This document shows positions 52,107 to 61,946 of a DNA stretch of 64,000 bases, piece by piece (position 1 is the first letter of the stretch; every line of letters starts with the position of its first letter). The DNA is from JBBDQZ01 sp040905705 (GTDB taxonomy: Bacteria; Bacteroidota; Rhodothermia; Balneolales; Natronogracilivirgulaceae). The stretch lies in NCBI GenBank assembly GCA_040905705.1, contig JBBDQZ010000024.1, forward strand, positions 1-64,000, in the 5' to 3' direction. A model generated the notes under the pieces. It did no database searches. It had not been told where the DNA came from and saw only the letters and a list, made by a program, of their open reading frames with translations. The position numbers were made by a program, and so were the translations under genes.

Positions 52107-52826
52107 ATGGACATTAACCATGATCCGGAAAAACTAAAACGCTCCAGGTGTATGGTGCGGGATCTCGCCAATGACGAACAACCGCGAGAGCGGTTGGCAC
52201 GCTACGGTGCTGAATGCCTGAGCAACAGCGAGCTCCTGGCAATATTAATGCGCACCGGCAGCAGAAGAATGAATGTTATTGATACTTCTCGTGAGTTGCT
52301 GACACACTTCGGAGGATTACACAAACTTATGCGAAAGAGCTGGCGAGAACTCCGTGTAATTGAAGGAGTGGCCGATGTTAAAGCTATTACCCTTGAAGCA
52401 GCATTTGAACTGTCGCGAAGATTACAATCACAGACATCTGAAAAAGTACTGTTTTTTCGTTCTCCCGAAGATGTTGCTTCCTGCTTCGGACCACGATTGC
52501 GGGACCTGCAGACCGAACAATTTATTGTCGTCTTTATGAATTCCGCCAAAGCGGTCACAGGTCAACATATAATCAGCAAAGGGAGTAAAACAGCAACTAT
52601 AGTGGATCCGGCAGAGGTGATGAGACAGGCGATCATGAATGAGTCTAATAGCATTATTATTGTTCACAATCACCCGTCAGCCAATTGTCGTGCCTCAAAA
52701 GCCGATATCGCAATCACACGAAAATTAATTACCGCTGGTAAAATGCTTGATATCTCTGTGGATGATCATATAATTATAGCGGGTTATGAATATTTGAGTA
52801 TGAAAAGTGAAGGCCTGATGGAGTAA
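52107..52826 (+). CDS. radC: RadC family JAB-domain protein
   Basis: 239 aa from the ATG at 52107 (GGAG 8 bases upstream); a GTG at 52098 is an alternative. An N-terminal UPF0758 helical region (RERLARYGAECLSNSELLAILMRTG) precedes the JAMM metalloprotease-like motif: HNHPSANCRASKADIAITRKL, with His-x-His, Ser and Asp metal ligands. GSKTATIVDPAEVMRQAIM is the standard lead-in. The biochemical role of RadC is unsettled; a DNA repair role was proposed and later doubted. It follows gene debris. Confidence 0.93.
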   Translation: MDINHDPEKLKRSRCMVRDLANDEQPRERLARYGAECLSNSELLAILMRTGSRRMNVIDTSRELLTHFGGLHKLMRKSWRELRVIEGVADVKAITLEAAFELSRRLQSQTSEKVLFFRSPEDVASCFGPRLRDLQTEQFIVVFMNSAKAVTGQHIISKGSKTATIVDPAEVMRQAIMNESNSIIIVHNHPSANCRASKADIAITRKLITAGKMLDISVDDHIIIAGYEYLSMKSEGLME

Positions 52827-52930
52827 GACGGCTATAAAGCTCCTTTCACATATTTTCCTTTTGGTTAAATGAGACTTCCTTGATGTAAAGCTCGTATATT
52901 GGCACCCGGATGCTTTAAACATAATAATTT

Positions 52931-54574
52931 ATGCACGACTATCTCAAAGAACTGATCCAACAGGCACTCCGGAAGATTCATCCAGATCTCGAATTACCGG
53001 ATATCATAATTGAAAAACCGAGAACTCCCGAACATGGCGACGCGGCCACCAATGTCGCTCTCACCCTTGCCAATAAGCTGAAAGACAATCCAAGAAAGAT
53101 TGCACAGGAAATTGCCGACAGTATGGACACTCATACCGGTTATCTTAAATCCGTGGAAGTAGCGGGGCCGGGATTTATCAATTTCCGATTCTCTGATTCA
53201 TGGCTTTTCACCAAACTTGCAGAAGTCCGTCAAGCCGGAAAAAGTTTCGGGAAAACCCGATTGTTCGAAAACCGGAACATCCTGGTTGAGTTTGTAAGTG
53301 CAAATCCTACCGGACCCCTGACCGTCGGACATGGTAGAAATGCCGTCCTTGGCGACACCATTTCTCGTGTGTTGGAATGGGCTGGAGCTAACGTACAGCG
53401 GGAATACTACTTTAATAATGCCGGTCGCCAAATGCGGATATTGGCCGAAAGTGTTCGTACACGTTACCTTCAATCACTGGGGATAAAACGGGAATTTCCG
53501 GAGGAGGGGTATGAAGGTGCTTACATCACAGATATCGCACTGAAAATAAGGGATGAGCATGGAGATCATCTTGCCGGTGACAAAGATCTTGATCTCTTCA
53601 GGGAAACCGCAGAAAAAAATATTTTTGAGGATATTCAACGTACACTGAATCGAATGAATATCTTTATGGATACATTTTTCAATGAAAATTTACTTTACGA
53701 AGACGGTTCTATCAACAAAGTGCTTGAAAAGTTACGCAAGCAGAACCTGATATATGAACAGGAGGATGCTACCTGGTTCCGAACCACATCATTCGGCAAA
53801 GAGAAAGATACCGTTCTGATCAAAAGCAGCGGCGAACCAACATACCGACTTCCCGATATCGCCTATCATATTAATAAACTTGAACGGGGTTTTGATCTGG
53901 TTATAGATGTATTCGGAGCGGACCATATTGCAACATATCCCGACGTTGTTTCAGCCGTTGAAGCCTGTGGATACGACCGTGACAAAATCGATGTGATCGT
54001 CTATCAGTTTGTCACCATCGTCAAGGATGGAAAACCCTTTAAAATGAGTACCAGAAAAGCTAATTTTGTGACACTGGATGAGCTGATGGATGAAGCAGGG
54101 GCCGATGTAACCCGCTTTTTCTTCTTGATGCGCTCTCCCGGAACACATCTGGAATTTGACATCGAAGAAGCAAAGCAGGCCGGAGAAAAAAATCCGGTCT
54201 ACTACCTGCAATATGCTCATGCCCGGATACAGAGCATCATGAAAAAAGTCAGAAAAACTTATGATTTTGAGACTCGGGCGAACCGAAACCCCGATTTTTC
54301 ACTGCTGTCAGGAAATGCCGAAACTACCATGATCAAACGCATACTGGAATTTCCAGATGTTATAAACCAGACAGCCATACATAAAGAACCGCACAAAGTG
54401 ATCAATTATTTAAATGAACTGGCCACATCGTTTCATAAATTTTATCATGACTGCCGGATACTTGGAGAAAACGACGACCTTGCTCTTGCCCGAACAGAGC
54501 TACTCACTGTTACATCAACCGTACTTTCCAACGGATTAAAGATTCTCGGCATTTCAGCACCTGACAAAATGTGA
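52931..54574 (+). CDS. argS: Arginyl-tRNA synthetase
   Basis: 547 aa, class I synthetase of usual length. An N-terminal Arg-tRNA synthetase additional domain (RTPEHGDAATNVALTLANKLKDNPRKIAQEIAD) is followed by the HIGH-like NPTGPLTVGHGRNAVLGD near 125-142, the KMSK-like FKMSTRKANFVTLDEL near 370, and a C-terminal anticodon-binding DALR domain ending LSNGLKILGISAPDKM. It charges tRNA-Arg. It stands alone, 104 bases after radC. Confidence 0.97.
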   Translation: MHDYLKELIQQALRKIHPDLELPDIIIEKPRTPEHGDAATNVALTLANKLKDNPRKIAQEIADSMDTHTGYLKSVEVAGPGFINFRFSDSWLFTKLAEVRQAGKSFGKTRLFENRNILVEFVSANPTGPLTVGHGRNAVLGDTISRVLEWAGANVQREYYFNNAGRQMRILAESVRTRYLQSLGIKREFPEEGYEGAYITDIALKIRDEHGDHLAGDKDLDLFRETAEKNIFEDIQRTLNRMNIFMDTFFNENLLYEDGSINKVLEKLRKQNLIYEQEDATWFRTTSFGKEKDTVLIKSSGEPTYRLPDIAYHINKLERGFDLVIDVFGADHIATYPDVVSAVEACGYDRDKIDVIVYQFVTIVKDGKPFKMSTRKANFVTLDELMDEAGADVTRFFFLMRSPGTHLEFDIEEAKQAGEKNPVYYLQYAHARIQSIMKKVRKTYDFETRANRNPDFSLLSGNAETTMIKRILEFPDVINQTAIHKEPHKVINYLNELATSFHKFYHDCRILGENDDLALARTELLTVTSTVLSNGLKILGISAPDKM

Positions 54575-54663
54575 AACCAATGGATGTATTTCCCCTTTTG
54601 TCAAATCTTTTTAAAGTTGTTTATAGATCACTTCTCCACTGACGTTAAAATTTTCCTTACTAA

Positions 54664-55095
54664 TCAAAGACGTATTAGCGACGCCCGCGGACTTCCCGGC
54701 CGATGTATATGCAGACACTCACGAGACCACTCATAGGCTTTGCTTAATGAAAACACCGATTTATGCTTATAACGAACCTTATGGCGATAGAGTGATTTAT
54801 TAAGCCATAGAACAGTAAATAGATAGAACCTCATCAACGGCGACGAAACCACAAATGCGGTTCCTGCCAATTCATCCAAATCGGCATTGATAAGCCCCTC
54901 AATCAACATGTCCCGGGATTCGTCAGACAAACTGTTCAGCTCTCTGAGATCCATCACAATGCAAAACTCCTCATCCCTCATGCAAAACCCCTCAAGTTTT
55001 CCAAGAAACTCCTGGATATCATAGCGTGTTTCCTTACCTGAAAGCGTAATAATGACTATCGGCCAACGATTTTCATCAATATTAATGGGTGCCAT
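54664..55095 (-). CDS. STAS-like small protein
   Basis: 143 aa. Residues 1-110 look like a STAS/SpoIIAA-like fold: WPIVIITLSGKETRYDIQEF, then FCIVMDLRELNSLSDESRDML and GTAFVVSSPLMRFYLFTVLW. A basic C-terminus (KSLYRHKVRYKHKSVF) follows. No signal peptide. It lies between argS and the SAM hydrolase-family gene with no partner kinase or sulfate transporter nearby. A regulatory or cytoskeletal-linked role is possible; nothing firmer. Confidence 0.55.
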   Translation of the reverse strand: MAPINIDENRWPIVIITLSGKETRYDIQEFLGKLEGFCMRDEEFCIVMDLRELNSLSDESRDMLIEGLINADLDELAGTAFVVSSPLMRFYLFTVLWLNKSLYRHKVRYKHKSVFSLSKAYEWSRECLHIHRPGSPRASLIRL

Positions 55096-55255
55096 ACAAA
55101 AATTAAAAATAATTCAGTCCTATGACTCTCTTCAGTGATATTCGGTGATAAATAATAAGTATTTGAACTTGATTCGATTAGTTTGAGTTAACCGTAATGC
55201 AACAAATGATACGAATAAATTAATCTCTTATTTCATTAAGAATCATTAACACCTA

Positions 55256-56071
55256 TCATCTTTTGAAAGACACATTTTTTTGAATAATTAATGAAACGGG
55301 GGCCCCCTTTTCAATTCCCAGCATCCGCTCCGCATTACCCTTGTTAATGGCGATTTCCAACATGCCTGAACTACCGATTAGCGCTACCGCTTCACCGTCA
55401 GGAACGTCTGAAAATGAGCCGGCGATAGTCTTTAAAATAGTATTGCCCACATAGATCTTAAATGCAGGACTATTTTTGTGTTCTTTTATGAGCGTCTCAG
55501 GAATATTTGTCACCAGATTACCGTACCGATCGATGTGCATTACCCATCCCTGAATACCCTTGTCATCGGAAATAGGCTTGGCCCATCGATAAGTTGTAAG
55601 ATCTGAACGTTCTACGCCAAAAGCCTCCATTGGTTCTCCTTTGCAAAGATGCGCTGCAACCGGTGCAAAGATATCTCTGCCGTGAAATGTCGTAGAAATA
55701 ATATTTCTCCAGTATTTTTGATTCATGAGCTCAACAACCCGGGGCTTGTTTTCTTCGGACACAAGTGAAAAAAGCCCGTTATCCGGACCCACAAAAAACT
55801 GATCCCTGACTTTTACCAGTACAGGCCGGCGGTTGCTTCCTACACCGGGATCGATAACTGCAAGATGTATGGTTCCGGCCGGATACAAAAAAGCAGTGTT
55901 TTTCAAGACCCAGGCCCCGGCCATTATATCCTGTGGCGGTAAATCATGGGAGATATCCACAATTCTTACTTCCGGATAAATTTGCAACATCACCGCTTTC
56001 ATTGCACTGACGTAATAGTCCTGACTTCCGAAATCGGTGGTCAATGTTATTATACGGGATAATGTGCTCAT
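55256..56071 (-). CDS. SAM hydrolase family protein (DUF62)
   Basis: 271 aa, SAM hydroxide adenosyltransferase family: ITLTTDFGSQDYYVSAMKAV at the start, VDISHDLPPQDIMAGAWVL, HLAVIDPGVGSNRRPVLVKV, FFVGPDNGLFSLV, TFHGRDIFAPVAAHLCKG, then the C-terminal domain (GWVMHIDRYGNLVTNIP). Family members hydrolyse SAM to adenosine and methionine. It lies 7 bases after dnaN in the same direction (dnaN first), so it may share its transcript. Confidence 0.93.
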   Translation of the reverse strand: MSTLSRIITLTTDFGSQDYYVSAMKAVMLQIYPEVRIVDISHDLPPQDIMAGAWVLKNTAFLYPAGTIHLAVIDPGVGSNRRPVLVKVRDQFFVGPDNGLFSLVSEENKPRVVELMNQKYWRNIISTTFHGRDIFAPVAAHLCKGEPMEAFGVERSDLTTYRWAKPISDDKGIQGWVMHIDRYGNLVTNIPETLIKEHKNSPAFKIYVGNTILKTIAGSFSDVPDGEAVALIGSSGMLEIAINKGNAERMLGIEKGAPVSLIIQKNVSFKR

Positions 56072-56078
56072 AGCTGAT

Positions 56079-57194
56079 TTAGCTATAACTGTTGAGCATA
56101 ACAGGCATCACGAGCATCAGCATATCTTCATTATCATCCTGAACCGACGGGCGAACTATACCCGCTCTGTTAGGTGTCGAAAATTCAAAAACTACCTCGG
56201 GATCTTCAATATTATTGAGCACATCCATGAGATATCGTGCATTAAATCCAATCTCCATTGGCTCATCGGAATACTCCGATGCAATACTTTCTTTTGCTTC
56301 ACTGCTCATATCAAGATCTTCTGCCGACATCATGATCTCATCCGAATTCATTTTCAGACGGACCTGGCGTGTTGTGGAACTTGAAAAAACGGAAACCCTT
56401 CTTACTGCTGCCAATAGTTGCTCCCGGTTGATTTTAAGTGTTTTATCGTTCTCTTTCGGTATTACCGACTCGTATTTCGGGTATTGTTCCGTTATCAGAC
56501 GAGTAATTACTTTGGTGTTCCCGGATTGAAAACCTACATGATCGCTGGTAACGAGCATTTCACAATCGGCTTCGTCCAGAGCTTTTGCCACCAGGGTAAG
56601 CGCCTTTTCCGGAACAATAAAGGAAACCTCACTGGATGCGGATATATCATCTCGTATCAGCCGAACCAGCCGGTGTCCGTCCGTAGCTACCACACGACTT
56701 TCACTTTTACCAATTTCAAAATATACACCCATCATAGCTGGACGCAGGTCATCACTCGAAACTGCAAAACTGGTCTTTTTGATGGCGTCTATTAACCCTT
56801 TGGTTTTTATTTTGATTGTCTGTCCGTTTTCCAGTGCCGGCATATCCGGAAAATCTTCAGCTTTCTCCCCTGCGAGTTTATAAGTTCCTTTGTCCGTTCT
56901 GAACCGAACCTGGGCCTTTTCATCTACTTCAAATGTTACAGGAATATCGGGCAGCTGACGTAGCGTTTCCAGCAGCCGTCGCGCTGGAATAGCTACCGCC
57001 CCCTGCTTTTCCACTTCAGCTTTTACATACTCGGTAATGCCCATTTCCAAATCCGAGGCACTGAGCTTCATCCGGTTTTCTTCTGTCTCAAACAAGACCG
57101 TTTCAAGAATAGGAAGAGCTGCTTTGCTCGGAACAGCACCAATAACGGCCGACAGACTATTGACCAGTTCACCGCTTGTGACATTAAATTTCAT
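56079..57194 (-). CDS. dnaN: DNA polymerase III beta clamp
   Basis: 371 aa from the ATG at 57194 (MKFNVTSGELVNSLSAVIG), the standard beta-clamp start; an upstream in-frame start at 57242 would add 16 residues. Three repeated clamp domains are present, ending VMPVMLNSYS (usual VMPMR-type end). Motifs LPILETVLFETEENRMKLSASDLE and FAVSSDDLRPAMMGVYFE are typical. It is the sliding clamp that tethers polymerase. dnaA, gyrB and recF are not adjacent, so this is not the usual origin-linked layout. Confidence 0.96.
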   Translation of the reverse strand: MKFNVTSGELVNSLSAVIGAVPSKAALPILETVLFETEENRMKLSASDLEMGITEYVKAEVEKQGAVAIPARRLLETLRQLPDIPVTFEVDEKAQVRFRTDKGTYKLAGEKAEDFPDMPALENGQTIKIKTKGLIDAIKKTSFAVSSDDLRPAMMGVYFEIGKSESRVVATDGHRLVRLIRDDISASSEVSFIVPEKALTLVAKALDEADCEMLVTSDHVGFQSGNTKVITRLITEQYPKYESVIPKENDKTLKINREQLLAAVRRVSVFSSSTTRQVRLKMNSDEIMMSAEDLDMSSEAKESIASEYSDEPMEIGFNARYLMDVLNNIEDPEVVFEFSTPNRAGIVRPSVQDDNEDMLMLVMPVMLNSYS

Positions 57195-57410
57195 AGATTT
57201 TTCCGATCGTTGAAGAGTGTTGGTAAATACACTTTTGTACAAATGGTAAAGTACAAAAATCCGACTTCTATTCTAAGAAATACTGTTAACCCAATCAATG
57301 ATTACCGTTTTTTATACCAACCAGACTATTTGCATATATGAATACGTTTCATTTGTTGATCACTATGAAGTCCGGTATTTTTCAGCATTAATCAACTTTT
57401 CCTGATTTAC

Positions 57411-58496
57411 ATGTTTATTCGTTTTCTTTTTTCGCTTATTCCGGTATTACTGACTGCGACAATGGTTTCTTCACAAACTTTCGAAGAAGCCAAATATGGA
57501 GGTGATTTTCTTTCTGTTGGCGGAGGGGCGCGTCCTCTCGGTATGGGAAGTGCTTTTGCCTCCGTTTCCCATGACGTGCTTTCCGGATATTGGAATCCAG
57601 CCGGGTTGTCAGGAATTCAAAATTGGCAATTTGCTTATATGCATTCCGAGCGTTTTGCAGGGGTCGTGGGTTATGACTATGGGGCCGTCGCCATGCCGGT
57701 ACAAGGATCCGGCAGTGTTGTAGCACTCAGCTTTTTCCGCCAGGGGGTAGACGGCATCAAAAATACTCTGCATGCATGGGATCCGGAACAAAATGAATTG
57801 AAATCTAATCCCACCAGCTATATGCGCGAGTTCAGCGCTTCCGATATGGCGATATTCCTCTCTTATGCCCATGCTTTTACGCCCGCCTGGCATTGGGGTG
57901 TTTCGGCCAAAGTACTGCATTCACGGCTCGGACCCTTCGCCAACGCCTGGGGATACAGCCTTGATGCCGGGCTTCAAATGCGAGGGCATCGCTACAGATT
58001 TGGCATTAACGTAAGGGACCTTACCACACTTCTGAAATTCTGGACCGTCAATGAAAGCGAACTTGAAGCCTTACAACACTTTATTAATCCTGATACAGGC
58101 CTGCCGGAGACGCTCCCCAAAGGAACCAACGAATATGTAAAACCCTCCGTTAAAATTGGTGCTAACCGGATTTTCAGATTCGGAGACCTTGTTCTTGTGA
58201 CAGCACTCGACACCGATATCCTTTTTGAAGGTCGACGTTCCTACTATCTGAACTTCAAAGACATCAGTTTTGAACCTCATTTTGGCATGGAATTGGGATA
58301 CAAGGAGGTTCTTTTTCTCAGAGCAGGGGTTACCGATCTGCATTTTGATGACCGGAATTCCTTATTTGTTTCACCTACTCTTGGCACCGGCTTTAAGGTC
58401 GGTGCGATTATGATAGATTATGGATTCAGCAGTTTTGCCGGGATTGCTTCCGATCTTGGATTTACACACCGGATATCCCTTCAGTTAACACTTTAG
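57411..58496 (+). CDS. PorV/PorQ family outer-membrane protein
   Basis: 361 aa. Signal peptide (FLFSLIPVLLTATMVSSQTF), then the typical PorV/PorQ start FLSVGGGARPLGMGSAFASVSHDVLSGYWNPAGLS (FadL-like barrel). Beta strands continue to the last residues ISLQLTL. In T9SS, PorV recognises sorting domains at the outer membrane; PorQ-family members are related accessory proteins. Two T9SS cargo genes are in this window (1161-2984 and 11214-13667). Which exact family member this is cannot be stated. Transcribed divergently from dnaN. Confidence 0.85.
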   Translation: MFIRFLFSLIPVLLTATMVSSQTFEEAKYGGDFLSVGGGARPLGMGSAFASVSHDVLSGYWNPAGLSGIQNWQFAYMHSERFAGVVGYDYGAVAMPVQGSGSVVALSFFRQGVDGIKNTLHAWDPEQNELKSNPTSYMREFSASDMAIFLSYAHAFTPAWHWGVSAKVLHSRLGPFANAWGYSLDAGLQMRGHRYRFGINVRDLTTLLKFWTVNESELEALQHFINPDTGLPETLPKGTNEYVKPSVKIGANRIFRFGDLVLVTALDTDILFEGRRSYYLNFKDISFEPHFGMELGYKEVLFLRAGVTDLHFDDRNSLFVSPTLGTGFKVGAIMIDYGFSSFAGIASDLGFTHRISLQLTL

Positions 58497-58550
58497 TTCT
58501 TACCCCATTACTCTTTTATTTCAGTCTGCTGACCCATCTTTAATGTATTA

Positions 58551-59483
58551 ATGACTCATCCCACAGTAATAATAACTGGTCCAACGGCAACCGGAAAAAC
58601 GGATCTTTCTCTGAGTCTCGCCCGATCTTTCAATGTCCCGGTAATATCGGCCGACGCTCGACAATGTTACCGGTATCTGGATATCGGTACCGGGAAAGTC
58701 TCTGATTCTATTCTTGCTGAAATACCGCACTACCACATTTCCACCCTGAATCCTGATGAATCGTTTTCAGCTGCCGATTTTTCTGTAAAAGTGCGTCGAT
58801 GGAGTGAGGAGATTGCCCAAAAAGGGAAATTCGTTCTGGTTGCAGGAGGAAGTACACTTTATTTAGAGTCTCTTATCCGGCCATTCGATCCTCTTCCACC
58901 TCAAAACCCATCCAATATACGTGAACTTGAAACTATTGCGGAACGATCGGGTTTGGATGAAATCTACAAAAAGCTGGTCGAGGCTGACCCTGATTATGCC
59001 TGTAAAATGCACGGCCTTAATACACATCGAATGTTTCGCGCTCTCGATGTCTGGATGCAGACTGGGCGACCTTTCAGCAGCTTTCATAAAAACCAACCCC
59101 TTACATTACCTGATAACGTTCTGGTGATTTGCCTATATCGCGAACGCCCTGAACTTCACGATCGTATTAATCGCCGGGTTGACCACATGCTGGAAAACGG
59201 TTTGCTGCAGGAAGTCCGGGACATCCTGAATATGAGCTATTCACCTGATTTACAATCTCTGCAAACTGTCGGTTATCGCGAACCCATTGCATATTTTGAT
59301 GGACAATTGACATACGAGCAAATGCATGAAAAAATTAAACGTAACAGCCGACAATATGCCCGTCGGCAATTAACCTGGTTCCGGCGTTGGAAAGGAGTGT
59401 ATTGGCTGAATCAATCCGGAGTATCAGAAGCCCTGATAATCAACAAAGTACGACAATTGACAGAATATCTGGCAGCTAAATGA
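58551..59483 (+). CDS. miaA: tRNA dimethylallyltransferase
   Basis: 310 aa. Walker A GPTATGKTDLSLSLA at the N-terminus, SADARQCYRYLDIGTGK, PHYHISTLNPDESFSAADF, the catalytic region LVAGGSTLYLESLI, and C-terminal QTVGYREPIAYFDGQLTYEQ with RNSRQYARRQLTWFRRW. It adds a dimethylallyl group to A37 of tRNAs that read UNN codons. It lies 54 bases after the PorV/PorQ gene and 48 before purS. Confidence 0.96.
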   Translation: MTHPTVIITGPTATGKTDLSLSLARSFNVPVISADARQCYRYLDIGTGKVSDSILAEIPHYHISTLNPDESFSAADFSVKVRRWSEEIAQKGKFVLVAGGSTLYLESLIRPFDPLPPQNPSNIRELETIAERSGLDEIYKKLVEADPDYACKMHGLNTHRMFRALDVWMQTGRPFSSFHKNQPLTLPDNVLVICLYRERPELHDRINRRVDHMLENGLLQEVRDILNMSYSPDLQSLQTVGYREPIAYFDGQLTYEQMHEKIKRNSRQYARRQLTWFRRWKGVYWLNQSGVSEALIINKVRQLTEYLAAK

Positions 59484-59531
59484 TAAAGGCTGTACATTTA
59501 AACCGACTAATATCCACTAATACTTCTTAAC

Positions 59532-59780
59532 ATGCAGGTTGACATTATCATTACACTTCGTGAATCTATTCTTGACCCCAAGGGGAAAGCCTCGCATCAC
59601 GCACTTGAGAACCTGGGCTTCAAAGATATCACCGGTGTGCGAATCGGCAAATTTATCAGACTCGATATCGCATCCGACGATCCCGTAATAGCTCGTAAAC
59701 TGGCCGGAGAGGCATGCGAAAAACTACTTGCCAATACGGTTATGGAAGACTACGAAATTCGTATTCCCGATAACGCCTGA
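59532..59780 (+). CDS. purS: Phosphoribosylformylglycinamidine synthase subunit PurS
   Basis: 82 aa, full-length PurS: VDIIITLRESILDPKGKASHHALENLGFKDITGVRIGKF, ending LANTVMEDYEIRIP. It forms a complex with PurQ (next gene, 89 bases on) and PurL, which is not in the window, in purine synthesis. Confidence 0.95.
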   Translation: MQVDIIITLRESILDPKGKASHHALENLGFKDITGVRIGKFIRLDIASDDPVIARKLAGEACEKLLANTVMEDYEIRIPDNA

Positions 59781-59869
59781 ATTAAACTGAATCCGGGTAT
59801 TACCATTCTGTATAAATATCCCGGGCATTTTTTTAAAATTTATCCACCTAGTAACAACAACTGATAATC

Positions 59870-60568
59870 ATGAAATTTGGAGTCCTTGTATTTCCCGGTT
59901 CCAATTGTGATCACGATGCCTACCATGCTTTAAAACATGTCCATGGTATTGATACAGAATTTATCTGGCACAAAGAATCAGACCTCGGAAGTGTAGATGC
60001 CGTCATTATTCCTGGTGGGTTTTCCTATGGTGATTATCTGCGAAGTGGCGCTATCGCACGATTTTCTCCTGTAATGAAAGCGGTTGCCAGTTTTGCTGAT
60101 AAAGGGGGGCCGGTCCTCGGTATATGCAATGGTTTTCAGATACTCCTTGAAGCCCGATTGCTGCCCGGCACTATGATGACCAATCAGCAACTGCGCTTTT
60201 CATGCAAGTTCGTTTATCTTCGATGCGAAAACCGGTTAACCCCATTCACCGGAGCCGTTCCCGAAAACTCCATTTTGAAAATTCCCGTTGCCCACGGTGA
60301 AGGAAACTACTTTGTTGAACGGGACTTGCTGAAGAAACTAGAGGAAAACGGACAAATCGTTTTTCGATATTGTAACTCCCTGGGTAATATCACAAATTTG
60401 GCAAATCCCAACGGTTCCACAGAAAATATCGCTGGTATCTGTAATGAAAAAGGGAATGTAGTGGGAATGATGCCGCATCCGGAGCGAGCAGTTGAAATTC
60501 AACTTGGTTCCGACCATGGACGATACCTCTTTGAATCTGTCATCCAGGCTCTCCCTCTGGTAATATAA
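59870..60568 (+). CDS. purQ: Phosphoribosylformylglycinamidine synthase subunit PurQ
   Basis: 232 aa, class I glutamine amidotransferase: KFGVLVFPGSNCDHDAYHAL at the start, IPGGFSYGDYLRSGAIARFS, the nucleophile Cys in GICNGFQILLEA, and the His-Glu of MPHPERAVEI. It supplies ammonia to PurL in the fourth step of purine synthesis. It is paired with purS as in Gram-positive-type three-subunit complexes. Confidence 0.96.
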   Translation: MKFGVLVFPGSNCDHDAYHALKHVHGIDTEFIWHKESDLGSVDAVIIPGGFSYGDYLRSGAIARFSPVMKAVASFADKGGPVLGICNGFQILLEARLLPGTMMTNQQLRFSCKFVYLRCENRLTPFTGAVPENSILKIPVAHGEGNYFVERDLLKKLEENGQIVFRYCNSLGNITNLANPNGSTENIAGICNEKGNVVGMMPHPERAVEIQLGSDHGRYLFESVIQALPLVI

Positions 60569-60743
60569 ATCCGGTTGACTTTTTCACTTAATCATTCAAA
60601 ATGGCAGTTCTGATACAGGTACTCTTATTTTGAATAAGATACATTTACGATTATATCTCACACTTATAAATAGTTAGGTTCTTATCCCCTCAACACGTTT
60701 CCCGAATTAATACCCCGTATTAACTGACGGTTGTATTTTAACC

Positions 60744-61508
60744 ATGACTGTAACGACTCGACAAAAACTGTACTGCAAAGATCTGATCAAACGGTATAAA
60801 AAACGCACGGTTGTAAACCATGTGTCCATATCTGTGAATCAGTCGGAAATTGTCGGGCTATTAGGTCCGAATGGTGCAGGAAAGACCACCACATTTTATA
60901 TGGTTGTCGGCCTCATCAGCCCGGAAAGGGGCCGTATTTATCTAAATAACAAGGATATTACTTCTCAGCCTATGTACAAGAGGGCAAGGTCCGGTATTGG
61001 TTATCTGTCACAGGAAGCCAGTGTTTTCCGGAATCTAACTGTACGGCAGAATCTTGAATCTATTCTGGAATTTTACACATTGAATAAGATCGAGCGAAGG
61101 GAACGGGCCGACCGGCTGATAGAGGAGTTTAATCTTCAAATGGTTGTAAACAGCAAAGGTTACAATTTATCAGGCGGTGAACGGCGGAGAACAGAAATTG
61201 CAAGAGCTATGGTCACCCGACCGGATTTTATCCTCCTCGACGAACCTTTTGCCGGTGTTGATCCAATTGCCGTTGAAGATATTCAGAAAATTATCTCAGG
61301 ACTTCGGAGCAAAAATATCGGAATACTGATCACAGATCATAATGTACACGAAACATTAGCGATCACTGATCGTGCCTATTTGATGTTTGAAGGAAAGATT
61401 CTCAAAGAGGGTTCGTCCGACTTTTTGGCCGAAGATAAAGAGGCAAGAAAACTTTATCTTGGAGAACAGTTCCGACTTGATCGGTATAATCATGAAATCC
61501 AAAAGTAA
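60744..61508 (+). CDS. lptB: LPS export ABC transporter ATPase LptB
   Basis: 254 aa. LptB hallmarks: CKDLIKRYKKRTVVNHVSI, Walker A GPNGAGKTTTFYMVVGLI, PMYKRARSGIGYLSQEASVFRNLTV, signature LSGGERRRTEIARAM, FILLDEPFAGVDPIAVEDI, ITDHNVHETLAITDRAYLM and KLYLGEQF. It powers lipopolysaccharide transport with LptFGC, none of which is in the window. A rhodanese gene follows 6 bases later. Confidence 0.95.
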   Translation: MTVTTRQKLYCKDLIKRYKKRTVVNHVSISVNQSEIVGLLGPNGAGKTTTFYMVVGLISPERGRIYLNNKDITSQPMYKRARSGIGYLSQEASVFRNLTVRQNLESILEFYTLNKIERRERADRLIEEFNLQMVVNSKGYNLSGGERRRTEIARAMVTRPDFILLDEPFAGVDPIAVEDIQKIISGLRSKNIGILITDHNVHETLAITDRAYLMFEGKILKEGSSDFLAEDKEARKLYLGEQFRLDRYNHEIQK

Positions 61509-61514
61509 TTTTTT

Positions 61515-61841
61515 ATGAACGTTGAAGAAATAACCGTACAAGAGTTAAAGAAACTTATAGATGAAAACCAGACTTTTTTCCTACTTGATGTACGTGAACA
61601 ATATGAGAAAGATTTTGTGGACATTGGCGGTACATTAATTCCACTGGGTCAGCTTATGGAACGACTGGAAGAAATTGAGTCAGAACAGGATAAACCGGTC
61701 ATTGTTTATTGTCGAAGTGGCAATCGTAGTGCCCACGCCTGCCAGGCACTTATGGCTTCGGGCTTTTCCAATGTCAAAAACCTGAAAGGCGGTATTCTTA
61801 AATGGGCTGAGGAAATCGATCCGGAGCTACCCACCTATTGA
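61515..61841 (+). CDS. Single-domain rhodanese
   Basis: 108 aa. One rhodanese domain: FLLDVREQYEKDF, GTLIPLGQLMERL, and the active-site loop VYCRSGNRSAHACQAL with the catalytic Cys. Such proteins carry sulfur as a persulfide. It is coupled to lptB by position (6-base gap) but no functional link is evident. Confidence 0.92.
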   Translation: MNVEEITVQELKKLIDENQTFFLLDVREQYEKDFVDIGGTLIPLGQLMERLEEIESEQDKPVIVYCRSGNRSAHACQALMASGFSNVKNLKGGILKWAEEIDPELPTY

Positions 61842-61946
61842 TCACCCTGCGTTAATACCAGCTAAATCGGTTATTAACCTTATATATTCAAAGATGTTGC
61901 TCTCTTAAATTGGTTTTTATACTGATTGCACACCATAAATCATTCA

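Noticed and set aside
59838..59846. Single DnaA-box-like TTATCCACC near purQ as a replication origin
   Set aside because: One imperfect box without a cluster, dnaA gene or AT-rich unwinding region; dnaN here is not in an origin-type setting.
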